The position numbers were made by a program, and so were the translations under genes. This document shows, piece by piece, positions 26,563 through 34,305 of a stretch of DNA of 64,000 nt. The notes beneath the pieces were generated by a model that saw only the letters and a program-made list of their open reading frames with translations, made no database searches and was not told the origin of the DNA. Origin of the DNA: Streptomyces spinosisporus (lineage in GTDB: Bacteria; Actinomycetota; Actinomycetes; Streptomycetales; Streptomycetaceae); assembly GCF_022698145.1 (NCBI RefSeq), contig NZ_JALDAX010000026.1, forward strand, positions 1 to 64,000. The letters run 5' to 3'. Within the stretch, counting starts at the first letter, position 1, and each line of letters starts with the position of its first letter.

Positions 26563-27549
26563 TCACGACGGCTCCTCGGCGGGGACGGGGGCCTTGGGGG
26601 GCAGCAGGCCCGTGCGGTGCAGTTCCTGCCAGAACTCCTGCGGGACGGGTGCGGCGAACTGCTCGGCGCAGTCGCGTACTTCGTCCGCCGAGCGGGTGCC
26701 GACGAGGACGCTCGCGACCGCCGGATGTGCGGCGCAAAAGGCGAGGGCGGCGGCGCGCAGGGTGGTGCCGTGCCGGTCGGCGAGGGCCTTCAGGCGCAGG
26801 GCGCGCTCCAGCAACTCCGCAGGTGCCCGGCCGTAGTTGTAGGTCGCTCCCGGCTTCGGGTCGGCGAGCAGGCCGGAGTTGAAGGCACCGCCGACGACGA
26901 CGGAGGTGCCGCGTTCCTGCGCTGCGGGCAGCAGCTCGGTCAGCGCCTGCTGGTCGAGCAGGGTGTAGCGGCCGGCGCACAGCACCATGTCGACGTCGGT
27001 GTCACGGACGAAACGGGTGAGCATGGCGGTCTGGTTCATGCCGGCCCCGATGGCGCCGACGACGCCTTCCGAGCGGAGCTTCTCCAGGGCCGGGTAGGCC
27101 TCGCGGAAGGCCTGTTCGGCGTGGTCGTCGGGGTCGTGGAGGTAGACGGCGTCGACGCGGTCGAGGCCGAGCCGTTCGAGGCTGGCCTCCAGGGAGCGGC
27201 GTACGCCGTCGGCGCTGAAGTCCCAGACGCGGCGGTGGGTCGCGGGCACGGCGAAGCCGTTCGCGAGGTCGTCGCCGCCCGCGTCGGTCGGCTCCAGGAG
27301 GCGGCCGACCTTGGTGGAGAGGGTGTACGCGCCGCGGGGGTGTTCGCGCAGGGCGGCGCCCAGGCGCCGTTCGGACAGGCCGAGGCCGTAGTGCGGCGCG
27401 GTGTCGAAGTACCGCATCCCCGCCGACCAGGCCGCGGCGATCGCCTCGTGGGCCTGCTCGTCGCTCACCTCGGTGTACAGACCGCCGATGCCGGCGCCGC
27501 CGAAGGCCAGCGGTCCGACCTCGACGCCGCTGCGACCCAGCGCCGTCAC
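26563..27549 (-). CDS. Aldo/keto reductase, probable L-fucose (D-threo-aldose) 1-dehydrogenase
   Basis: 328 residues with the AKR catalytic set: Asp and Tyr in FDTAPHYGLGLSERRLG, Lys in TLSTKVGRLL, His in AVYLHDPDDH. The pattern YFDTAPHYGLGLSER and the GGAFNSGLL segment are typical of D-threo-aldose/L-fucose dehydrogenases. The reaction is L-fucose + NAD(P)+ to L-fucono-lactone, the first oxidation of the pathway. The GTG start overlaps the stop of the SDR gene (GTGA at 27546-27549). 13 nt separate it from the mutarotase gene. Confidence 0.85.
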   Translation of the reverse strand: MTALGRSGVEVGPLAFGGAGIGGLYTEVSDEQAHEAIAAAWSAGMRYFDTAPHYGLGLSERRLGAALREHPRGAYTLSTKVGRLLEPTDAGGDDLANGFAVPATHRRVWDFSADGVRRSLEASLERLGLDRVDAVYLHDPDDHAEQAFREAYPALEKLRSEGVVGAIGAGMNQTAMLTRFVRDTDVDMVLCAGRYTLLDQQALTELLPAAQERGTSVVVGGAFNSGLLADPKPGATYNYGRAPAELLERALRLKALADRHGTTLRAAALAFCAAHPAVASVLVGTRSADEVRDCAEQFAAPVPQEFWQELHRTGLLPPKAPVPAEEPS

Positions 27550-28301
27550 TGGCCCACCGGCCGCAGGCGCAGTCCCTGCATGCCGCCGTCGACGGCGAGG
27601 GAGGTGCCGGTGGTGGCTCCGGACAGTGGACCGGCCAAGTAGGCGATGGCGGCCGCGACTTCATCGGCCGCGACGAGGCGGCCGGTGGGCTGGCGGGCCT
27701 CCAGGGCGGCGCGTTCGGCGGCGGGGTCGGGGGCCTTGGACAGCAGGCGCCCGACCCACGGGGTGTCCACCGTGCCGGGGTTGACGCAGTTGACGCGGAT
27801 GCCCTCGCGGACGTGGTCGGCGGCCATGGCGAGGGTCAGGGAGTACACGGCGCCCTTGGTCGCGCTGTAGAGGGCCCGCTGCGGCAGACCTGCGGTGGCG
27901 GCGATGGAGCAGGTGTTGACGATCGCCGCGTGCCGGGATGCGCGCAGGTGCGGGAGCGCGGCGCGGGCCACGCGCACCATGCCGACCACGTTGACGTCGA
28001 GGACCCGGTGCCATTCGGCGTCGTCGTTGTCCTCGACGGTGCCCTGGGCGCCGATGCCCGCGTTGTTGACCAGTACGTCGAGTCCGCCGAGCTCGGCGAC
28101 CGCAGCGGCCACCGCCTCGCGTACGGACGCGTCGTCGGTGACATCGGCGCGGTGGGCGAGCAGCGGCTTGCCGACCGAGGAGGGGTCGAGGTCGAGGACG
28201 GCCACCTGAGCGCCGCGGCCGGCGAGGAGTTCCGCCGTGGCCCGTCCGATGCCGGAGGCGCCGCCCGTCACCAGAGCCTTGAGCCCCTCGAAGTCCGTCA
28301 T
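27546..28301 (-). CDS. SDR oxidoreductase, probable 2-keto-3-deoxy-L-fuconate dehydrogenase
   Basis: 251 residues from ATG 28301, which overlaps the dehydratase stop (ATGA). Classical SDR motifs are VTGGASGIGRA (cofactor), VNNAGIG, catalytic Ser in NTCSIAATAG, YSATKGAV (YxxxK), and PGTVDTPWV. By operon position and family it would oxidise 2-keto-3-deoxy-L-fuconate to the 2,4-diketo acid. The acidic residue after beta-2 (VLDLDPS) points to NAD+. An upstream in-frame reading, open far beyond 28301 on this strand, is a high-GC artefact over the dehydratase gene. Confidence 0.82.
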   Translation of the reverse strand: MTDFEGLKALVTGGASGIGRATAELLAGRGAQVAVLDLDPSSVGKPLLAHRADVTDDASVREAVAAAVAELGGLDVLVNNAGIGAQGTVEDNDDAEWHRVLDVNVVGMVRVARAALPHLRASRHAAIVNTCSIAATAGLPQRALYSATKGAVYSLTLAMAADHVREGIRVNCVNPGTVDTPWVGRLLSKAPDPAAERAALEARQPTGRLVAADEVAAAIAYLAGPLSGATTGTSLAVDGGMQGLRLRPVGQ

Positions 28302-29677
28302 GCCGCCCGTCCCTTCTTCTGGTCGTTCTTGTCGTGCTTCCGGTCGAGGTCGGCGGCCCAGAAGGCGCCGTCCGGGAAGGAGTACCGCGCGATCGACTCC
28401 GGGTGCATGGCGGCCGAGAAGCCCGGCGCGGTGGGTGCCGTGTAGTGACCCTCCCGGATCACCACCGGGTCGAGGAAGTGGTCGTGCAGATGGTCGACGT
28501 ATTCGATGACGCGGTCCTCGGTGGTGCCGGAGAGGGCCACGTAGTCGAACATCGACAGGTGCTGGACGAGTTCGCACAGGCCGACGCCGCCGGCGTGCGG
28601 GCAGACGGGCACGCCGAACTTGGCGGCGAGCAGCAGGATCGCGAGGTTCTCGTTGACGCCGCCGACGCGGGCCGCGTCGATCTGGACGATGTCGAGGGCG
28701 CCCGCCTGCAGCAGCTGCTTGAAGACGACGCGGTTCTGCACGTGTTCGCCGGTCGCCACTTTGACCGGTGCGACCGCCTTGCGGATGGCGGCGTGCCCGA
28801 GGACGTCGTCGGGGCTGGTGGGCTCCTCGATCCAGTACGGGTCGAACTCGGCCAGCGCCCTGGTCCAGCGGACGGCCTCGTCGACGTCCCAGCGCTGGTT
28901 CGCGTCGATCGCCAGGCGGATGTCCGGGCCGATCACCGAGCGGGCGACCCGGCAGCGCCGTACGTCGTCCTGAAGGTCCGCGCCCACCTTGAGCTTGATC
29001 TGTGTGAAGCCGTCGGCGACCGCCTGCGCGGCGAGCCGGGTGAGCTTCTCGTCGCTGTAGCCGAGCCAGCCGGCGGACGTCGTGTAGGCCGGATAGCCGC
29101 ACTCCAGCAGCCGGGAGGTCCGCTCGGCGGCGCCCTGCCGGCCGCGCCGCAGGAGGTCCAGCGCCTCCTCGGGGGTGAGCGCGTCCGTGAGATACCGGAA
29201 GTCGATCTGCTCGACCAGCCATGCGGGATCGGCCTCGGCGAGCAGCCGCCACAGGGGGGTGCCGGCGCGCCGGGCGGCCAGGTCCCACACGGCGTTCGTG
29301 ACCGCGCCGATCGCCATGTGCATCACGCCCTTCTCGGGCCCCAGCCAGCGCAGTTGGCTGTCCCCGATCAGATCGCGGTAGACCGCGCCCGGGTTGGCGC
29401 ACACCTCGTCGACGGACCGTCCGACCACATGGTGGCGCAGCGCGTGGATCGCGGCGACCTGGACCTCGTTGCCCCGCCCGATGGTGAAGGTCAGGCCGTG
29501 CCCCTGTGGCCCGTCCCCGCCCTCCTCACTGCCCGTGCGCAGCACCACGTACGCGGCCGAGTAGTCGGGGTCCGGATTCATCGCGTCGGAGCCGTCGAGC
29601 TCGCGCGAGGTCGGGAAGCGGATGTCGTGCGTCTCGAGCGCGGTGATGCGCCAGGAGGGGTCGGGCGTCGGGGACAC
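28298..29677 (-). CDS. L-fuconate dehydratase (enolase superfamily)
   Basis: 459 residues. N-terminal ITALETHDIRFPTSRELDGS, DAMNPDPDYSAAYVVLRT and GHGLTFTIGRGNEV are specific to the fuconate dehydratase group. The barrel has FTQIKLKVGADLQDD (KxK base), metal ligands in LAIDANQRWDV, WIEEPTSPDD and KVATGEHVQNRVVFKQLLQA, and the His of CPHAGGVGLCE. It dehydrates L-fuconate to 2-keto-3-deoxy-L-fuconate. The strong match fixes the substrate of the whole operon as L-fucose. It starts at GTG 29677, 36 nt after the permease stop. Confidence 0.92.
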   Translation of the reverse strand: MSPTPDPSWRITALETHDIRFPTSRELDGSDAMNPDPDYSAAYVVLRTGSEEGGDGPQGHGLTFTIGRGNEVQVAAIHALRHHVVGRSVDEVCANPGAVYRDLIGDSQLRWLGPEKGVMHMAIGAVTNAVWDLAARRAGTPLWRLLAEADPAWLVEQIDFRYLTDALTPEEALDLLRRGRQGAAERTSRLLECGYPAYTTSAGWLGYSDEKLTRLAAQAVADGFTQIKLKVGADLQDDVRRCRVARSVIGPDIRLAIDANQRWDVDEAVRWTRALAEFDPYWIEEPTSPDDVLGHAAIRKAVAPVKVATGEHVQNRVVFKQLLQAGALDIVQIDAARVGGVNENLAILLLAAKFGVPVCPHAGGVGLCELVQHLSMFDYVALSGTTEDRVIEYVDHLHDHFLDPVVIREGHYTAPTAPGFSAAMHPESIARYSFPDGAFWAADLDRKHDKNDQKKGRAA

Positions 29678-29713
29678 GGATGGCCTTTCGGTCGGGGGCA
29701 GGTCGGGCGGACG

Positions 29714-30742
29714 TCAGTCCTGCGCGCGGCCCGTCGTCACGCGGGCGATCATGAGGGCGACCAGGATGATTCCGCCGTAGATGGCCTGGATCCAGAAGGA
29801 CGGCACCTGGGCGAGGGTGAGCAGGTTCTGTACGACGCCGAGCAGGAGTACGCCGGTGAGGGCGCCGAACATGGTGCCCTTGCCGCCGTCGAGGCTGATG
29901 CCGCCGATGACCGCGGCCGCGAAGACGGTGAAGATCATGTTCTGGCCCTGGTTGGCGCTGATCGCGCCCACGTACCCGGTCTGCATGATGCCGCCGACCG
30001 AGGCGAGCACACCGGCGACGACGAACACGCCGAGCATCACGCGCTCGACCCGGATACCGGCCGCGCGGGCCGCCTCCGCGTTGCCGCCGATGGCGTACAG
30101 GGCGCGTCCGACGCGGTGGTAGCGCAGGACCAGGCCCGCCACGGCGAACGCCACGGCGGCCAGCCACACCGACATCGGGACGGTCAGGAAGGTGCTGGTG
30201 GCCAGGGTGTAGAAGCTGTCGGGCATGCCGAACAGGGTCTTGCCCTTGGTCGCGCCGACCAGCAGTCCGCGCAGGACGATCAGCATCGCGAGCGTCACGA
30301 TGAACGCGTTGAGCTTGAGCTTGACGACCAGGATGCCGTTGAAGGCGCCGACCGCCCCGCCCACCAGGAGAACCGCGAACAGGGCGAGCCCGGCGGGGAG
30401 TTCGGTGCCCCAGCCGGACTGCGCTGCGGGCAGCACCAGCAGCGCTCCGACGGCGGGCGCGATGCCGACGACCGACTCCAGGGACAGGTCGAACTTGCCG
30501 GTGATCAGCACCAGGGACTCGGCGAGCACGACCATGGCGAGCGCGGCGGAGGCGCCCAGGATCGAGATCAGGTTGCGCTCGGTGAGGAACGAGTCGTTGA
30601 CCACCGCGCCGAGCACCATCAGCAGCAACAGGGCGGGTACGAGGGCCAGTTCGCGGGCCCGGCGCAGCAGCACCGTCCTGGCGGACCGCGCGGCGGGGAC
30701 CTTCGGCGGCGCGAGCGGCTCGGCCGCCTTGGTGTCAGCCAT
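29714..30742 (-). CDS. Sugar ABC transporter permease, RbsC type
   Basis: 342 residues with eight to ten membrane segments and the BPD_transp_2 hallmark AIGGNAEAARAAGIRVERV, plus GGISLDGGKGTMFGALTGVL near the end. It forms the channel of a CUT2-type importer with the ATPase and binding protein upstream. ATG 30742 overlaps the ATPase gene by 8 nt (ATGGCTGA, 30735-30742); a TTG at 30748 is less likely. In this operon the cargo is probably L-fucose or a small fucoside. Confidence 0.88.
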   Translation of the reverse strand: MADTKAAEPLAPPKVPAARSARTVLLRRARELALVPALLLLMVLGAVVNDSFLTERNLISILGASAALAMVVLAESLVLITGKFDLSLESVVGIAPAVGALLVLPAAQSGWGTELPAGLALFAVLLVGGAVGAFNGILVVKLKLNAFIVTLAMLIVLRGLLVGATKGKTLFGMPDSFYTLATSTFLTVPMSVWLAAVAFAVAGLVLRYHRVGRALYAIGGNAEAARAAGIRVERVMLGVFVVAGVLASVGGIMQTGYVGAISANQGQNMIFTVFAAAVIGGISLDGGKGTMFGALTGVLLLGVVQNLLTLAQVPSFWIQAIYGGIILVALMIARVTTGRAQD

Positions 30743-32252
30743 GGTCAATTCCTTCGATGGAGGCGATCAGCTCGTGGTCGCGCCAGCCCGCCGCGTGCTC
30801 GGCGACGACGCGGCCGTGGAAGAGGACGAGGACGCGGTCGCAGCGGCGCAGGTCGTCGAGTTCGTCGGAGACGACCAGGACGGCGGTGCCGTCCTCGCGG
30901 GCGCTGTCGACGCGGGCGAGCAGTGACTCCTTGGACTTCACGTCGACGCCCGCGGTGGGGTTGATCAGGACGAGCAGCCGTGGGTCGGAGGCGAGGGCGC
31001 GGGCCATGACGACCTTCTGCGCGTTGCCGCCGGACAGATCGGAGACGGGCTGTTCGGGGCCCTCGGTGTGGATGTCGAGGCGGTCGATCAGCTCGGCGGC
31101 GAAGCCGCGTTTGCGGTCGGTGCCGATGAAGCCGTAGCGGCCGAGCCGGTCGAGCACGCTCATGGTGGTGTTGTCGCCGATGGTCATGCCGGCCACCAGG
31201 CCCTGGTCGTGCCGGTCGCGCGGGACGCAGCCGACACCGGCCTTCAGGGCTGCCTGCACCGAGCCGAACGGCAGCCGCCGGCCGTCGAGTTGGGCGGTCC
31301 CGCCGGTCGGCGTGCGCAGTCCCGCGAGGGCCTCCGCCAGCTCGATCTTGCCGCTGGCGCTGGAGCCGGCGAGTCCGACGACCTCGCCGCGCCGGACGGT
31401 GAGGTCGACGTTGTCGTACGCCTCCGAGGTGAGTCCGCGGGCGTCGAGCAGGACGGGCGCGCTCTCGTCCACGATCCTTTCCTGTACGCCCTGTTCGGCG
31501 AGGGTCTCGATGGACTCTCCCGCCATGGCCTCGATCAGTGCCGTCCTCGGCAGCTCGGCGACCGGGGCGGTGGTGATCCAGCGGGCGTCGCGCAGCACGG
31601 TGACGGTCTGGCAGACCTCGTAGACCTCCTGGAGGTGGTGCGAGATGAACAGGAAGGTGACGCCGGAGTCCTGGAGGCCGCGCATGCGGTCGAAGAGCCG
31701 CTCGATCTCGCGGTTGTCGAGCTGGGCGGTGGGCTCGTCGAGGATGATGAAGCGGGCGCCGAAGCTCAACGCCCGTGCGATCTCCACCATTTGGCGGTCC
31801 TCGACCTTGAGGTCGGCGGTGCGCGCCTCGGGATCGACGCGTACGTCCCAGGTGTCGAGGAGCTCGGCCGCCTCGGCCTTCAGCCGGCGCCAGCTGATGA
31901 AGCCGCGGTGCTGCGGCTGGCGGTTGATGAAGAGGTTCTCCGCGACCGTCAACTCCGGTACGACCGTGGGGTGTTGATAGACGCAGGCGACCTTGCGGCG
32001 CCAGGCGTCCCGGTCGGCGAGCGCGGGCGCGGGCTCGCCGTCGAAGCGGACGGTGCCCTCGTCGGGGGCCTGGAGGCCGGTCAGGACGTTGACCAGGGTC
32101 GACTTTCCGGCGCCGTTGCGGCCGACGAGCGCGTGGGACTCGCCGGCCAGCACGGTGAGCCGGCCGTCCGCGAGGGCGGTGACCGGACCGTAGCGCTTGA
32201 CGACGCCCCGCGCCTCGACGAGGGGCACGGCCGGGCTTTCCTGGGTGCTCAT
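30735..32252 (-). CDS. Sugar ABC transporter ATPase, RbsA type (two NBDs)
   Basis: 505 residues, a tandem ATPase. NBD1 has Walker A GRNGAGKST, a degenerate signature in DLKVEDRQMVEIARALSFGA and Walker B IILDEPTAQLD. NBD2 has the modified P-loop GSSASGKIE, signature LSGGNAQKVVMARAL and LLVLINPTAGVD, where the Walker B glutamate is replaced (INPT). Asymmetric halves like these are normal for RbsA/MglA proteins, with NBD1 the active site. Overlaps: ATGA with the binding-protein gene, ATGGCTGA with the permease gene. Confidence 0.92.
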   Translation of the reverse strand: MSTQESPAVPLVEARGVVKRYGPVTALADGRLTVLAGESHALVGRNGAGKSTLVNVLTGLQAPDEGTVRFDGEPAPALADRDAWRRKVACVYQHPTVVPELTVAENLFINRQPQHRGFISWRRLKAEAAELLDTWDVRVDPEARTADLKVEDRQMVEIARALSFGARFIILDEPTAQLDNREIERLFDRMRGLQDSGVTFLFISHHLQEVYEVCQTVTVLRDARWITTAPVAELPRTALIEAMAGESIETLAEQGVQERIVDESAPVLLDARGLTSEAYDNVDLTVRRGEVVGLAGSSASGKIELAEALAGLRTPTGGTAQLDGRRLPFGSVQAALKAGVGCVPRDRHDQGLVAGMTIGDNTTMSVLDRLGRYGFIGTDRKRGFAAELIDRLDIHTEGPEQPVSDLSGGNAQKVVMARALASDPRLLVLINPTAGVDVKSKESLLARVDSAREDGTAVLVVSDELDDLRRCDRVLVLFHGRVVAEHAAGWRDHELIASIEGIDHG

Positions 32253-33325
32253 TTGACCGTGTTGCCCCAGAGCTCGGGGTCGTCGACGTTCTTCTTGGTG
32301 ACCAGCGGGGCGGGCAGCTGGTCCTCCAGGATGCCGCTGGGCAGTTTGACGATCGTGGAGTCGTGGTCGGTCGGTCCCGGCTTGAAGGTCTTACCGGCCA
32401 TGGCCGCCTTGATGTAGTACATGCCGTACTTGGCGTAGGCGTCGGCGGGCTGCGAGACGGTCGCGTCGATCTGGCCCTTGCGGATGGCGTCGAACTCCTG
32501 CGGGATGCCGTCGTTGGAGACGATGACGATGTGGCCCTTCTGGCCCGCCGCCTTGAGCAGGTGCTTGGACTTGAGGGTCTGCAGGGTCGGGGCGAGGTAG
32601 ACACCGCCGGCCTGCATGTAGATGCCCTTGATGTCGGGGTTGGCGTTCAGCAGGGTGTCGAGCTTCGAGGCGGCCGTGTCGGACTCCCACTTGGCGGGGA
32701 TCTCCAGGACCTTGAGCTTCGGGTACTTCTTCTTCACGCAGGAGCGGAACGCCTCGGAGCGGTCGCGGCCGTTGACGGAGGCCAGGTCGCCCATGATCTG
32801 CACGACCTTGCCGCTGGTGACGTGCTCTCCGAGGTAGTCGCAGGCCTTGGTGCCGTAGGCGACGTTGTCGGCGCGCACGACCATGGCGACCTTGCCCTTG
32901 TCGGGGGCCACGTCGACGGCGACCACGGGCACGCCCTTGCGCTCGGCCTGGTCCAGGCCCGCCTCGATGGCGGCGCTGTCCAGCGGGGCGACGACCAGCC
33001 CCTTCACGCCCTGGTTCAGCTGGTTGTTGATGTCGGTGATCTGCTGCGAGGGGTCGCTGTTGGAGTTGACGGTCTTGAGCGCGTCGACGCCTTCGGACTT
33101 CGCCATCTTCGGCACGTAGTCGTTGTACGACTGCCAGAACGGCGAGGTCAGCAGGGGCAGGATCACTCCGACCTTGCCGTCGCCGCCGCCTCCCCCGGCA
33201 CTGGCGGAGCCCCCGGTGTCCTTGGTGCTGCCGCACGCGGTGAGAGCGAGCGAGGCGCAGGCCGCGATGGCCACCACGCCGACGATGTTGGACCTGTTCC
33301 GTTTCCGCACTGTCCTGCCGGGCAT
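32249..33325 (-). CDS. Sugar-binding lipoprotein, RbsB type
   Basis: 358 residues. N-terminal MPGRTVRKRNRS, a hydrophobic stretch, and lipobox LALTACGS. The mature part is a Peripla_BP_4 domain: VGVILPLLTSPFWQSYNDYV, NSNSDPSQQITDINNQLNQG, VKGLVVAPLDSAAIEAGLD and VVAVDVAPDKG. It delivers the sugar to the RbsAC-type transporter. First gene of the fucose operon. Its promoter region contains a FadR-like operator (33369-33383) between candidate -35 and -10 boxes. Confidence 0.9.
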   Translation of the reverse strand: MPGRTVRKRNRSNIVGVVAIAACASLALTACGSTKDTGGSASAGGGGGDGKVGVILPLLTSPFWQSYNDYVPKMAKSEGVDALKTVNSNSDPSQQITDINNQLNQGVKGLVVAPLDSAAIEAGLDQAERKGVPVVAVDVAPDKGKVAMVVRADNVAYGTKACDYLGEHVTSGKVVQIMGDLASVNGRDRSEAFRSCVKKKYPKLKVLEIPAKWESDTAASKLDTLLNANPDIKGIYMQAGGVYLAPTLQTLKSKHLLKAAGQKGHIVIVSNDGIPQEFDAIRKGQIDATVSQPADAYAKYGMYYIKAAMAGKTFKPGPTDHDSTIVKLPSGILEDQLPAPLVTKKNVDDPELWGNTVK

Positions 33326-33367
33326 CTTGGCGGCTCCTCGTTGAGCGGTGTCGAGCAGATGACGGCA

Positions 33368-33395
33368 TACTTATCAGACCACTTCCCCGATACAA
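33368..33395 (-). promoter_or_regulatory. Promoter of the fucose operon with embedded operator
   Basis: On the minus strand TTGTAT (33395-33390) and TAAGTA (33373-33368) are 16 nt apart, a plausible vegetative promoter. Between and across them lies ACTTATC-A-GACCACT (33369-33383), whose right half equals the perfect half-site of the palindrome at 33433-33447. A bound regulator would block polymerase. Confidence 0.5.
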
Positions 33396-33432
33396 CACCC
33401 CCGCACACCATATTTTGTGGCTTTGAAGCGGT

Positions 33433-33447
33433 AGTGGTCCGACCACT
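33433..33447. promoter_or_regulatory. Perfect FadR-type palindrome, probable operator of the regulator gene
   Basis: AGTGGTC-C-GACCACT is a 7+1+7 perfect palindrome. Its core TGGTCCGACCA equals the site bound by E. coli FadR, the founder of the GntR/FadR subfamily to which the adjacent gene belongs. It lies 43 bp before the GTG at 33491 and overlaps the -35 position of a TAGACT -10 candidate (33456-33461), consistent with autorepression. Confidence 0.65.
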
Positions 33448-33490
33448 CTGCTGGCTAGACTGCGGCGGACCCGGTGACTGGAGGCGTGGC

Positions 33491-34192
33491 GTGGACGAGA
33501 CAGCTCCGCAGAAGGGCACCGTGACGCAGCGGGCCATGGAACACATCAAGGCGATGATCGCGGAGGGCCGCCTGGAGCCCGGCCAGCGGCTGCCCACCGA
33601 GCGTGACCTCGCCGCCCAGCTGGGCCTGTCGCGCAGCTCGATGCGCGAGGCGATCCGCGCGCTGACGGTGCTCGGCGTCCTGGAGGCCCGGCACGGCTCC
33701 GGGATCTATGTGACCCAGTTGGAGGCCGGCGACCTGCTGGAGACCTTCGGCGTGGTCGCCGACCTGTCCCGGGGCCCGCGTCTGGTGGAGCTGCTGGAGG
33801 TGCGGCGCATCCTGGAGTCCACGGCGACCGCGCTGGCGGCGGCCCGCATCGGCGCCGACCAGCTCGCCGAGGTGGAGAAGCACCTCACGGCGATGAACGC
33901 GACCGACGACCCCGAGGAGATCCTCGCCCACGACCTCGCCTTCCACCGCGAGATCGCAGCCGCCGCGGGCAACGACACCATGGCGGCCATCCTGGAGGGC
34001 CTGTCCTCGCGCACCTTCCGCGCCCGCGTCTGGCGCGGCTACGAGGAGGAGGGCGCCTTCGACCGCACCCGCCGCGAACACGCGGCCATCCATCGCGCAT
34101 TGGTCGCCCACGACCCGGAGGCCGCGCGCGCGGCGGCGGCCGCGCATGTCGGCGAGGTGGAGGAGTGGTTGAGGACGCAACTGGGGGCATGA
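33491..34192 (+). CDS. GntR/FadR-family regulator of the fucose operon
   Basis: 233 residues from GTG 33491 (GGAGG 6 nt upstream). The N-terminal winged helix (about 10-75) reads RAMEHIKAMIAEGRLEPGQR, LPTERDLAAQLGLSRSSMRE and AIRALTVLGVLEARHGSGIY. The C-terminal FCD domain (about 95-225) shows metal-site residues in ILAHDLAFHREIAAAAGN and DRTRREHAAIHRAL, so a metal and a sugar-acid effector are likely. It is divergent from the fucose operon, and FadR-type sites lie at both promoters. The inducer may be L-fuconate or a later intermediate (inference). Confidence 0.88.
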   Translation: MDETAPQKGTVTQRAMEHIKAMIAEGRLEPGQRLPTERDLAAQLGLSRSSMREAIRALTVLGVLEARHGSGIYVTQLEAGDLLETFGVVADLSRGPRLVELLEVRRILESTATALAAARIGADQLAEVEKHLTAMNATDDPEEILAHDLAFHREIAAAAGNDTMAAILEGLSSRTFRARVWRGYEEEGAFDRTRREHAAIHRALVAHDPEAARAAAAAHVGEVEEWLRTQLGA

Positions 34193-34305
34193 GCCAACTG
34201 AGCTTCTGGGAGCGGGAGTTGACGGTTCGTGAGCGCGCCCGACGGTAAGGGGATGCCGCCTGCTCCTGGCGGCCCCCCCTTCCATCGCGTTCCCGACCCC
34301 GCGGG

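Noticed and set aside
28302..29402. Minus-strand extension of the SDR gene upstream of 28301
   Set aside because: It covers the fuconate dehydratase gene out of frame; the SDR start is fixed by ATGA and the N-terminal fold.
32363..33490. Long plus-strand open frame before the FadR-type gene
   Set aside because: It is antisense to the binding-protein gene and lacks signals; the regulator begins at GTG 33491 with a good ribosome site.
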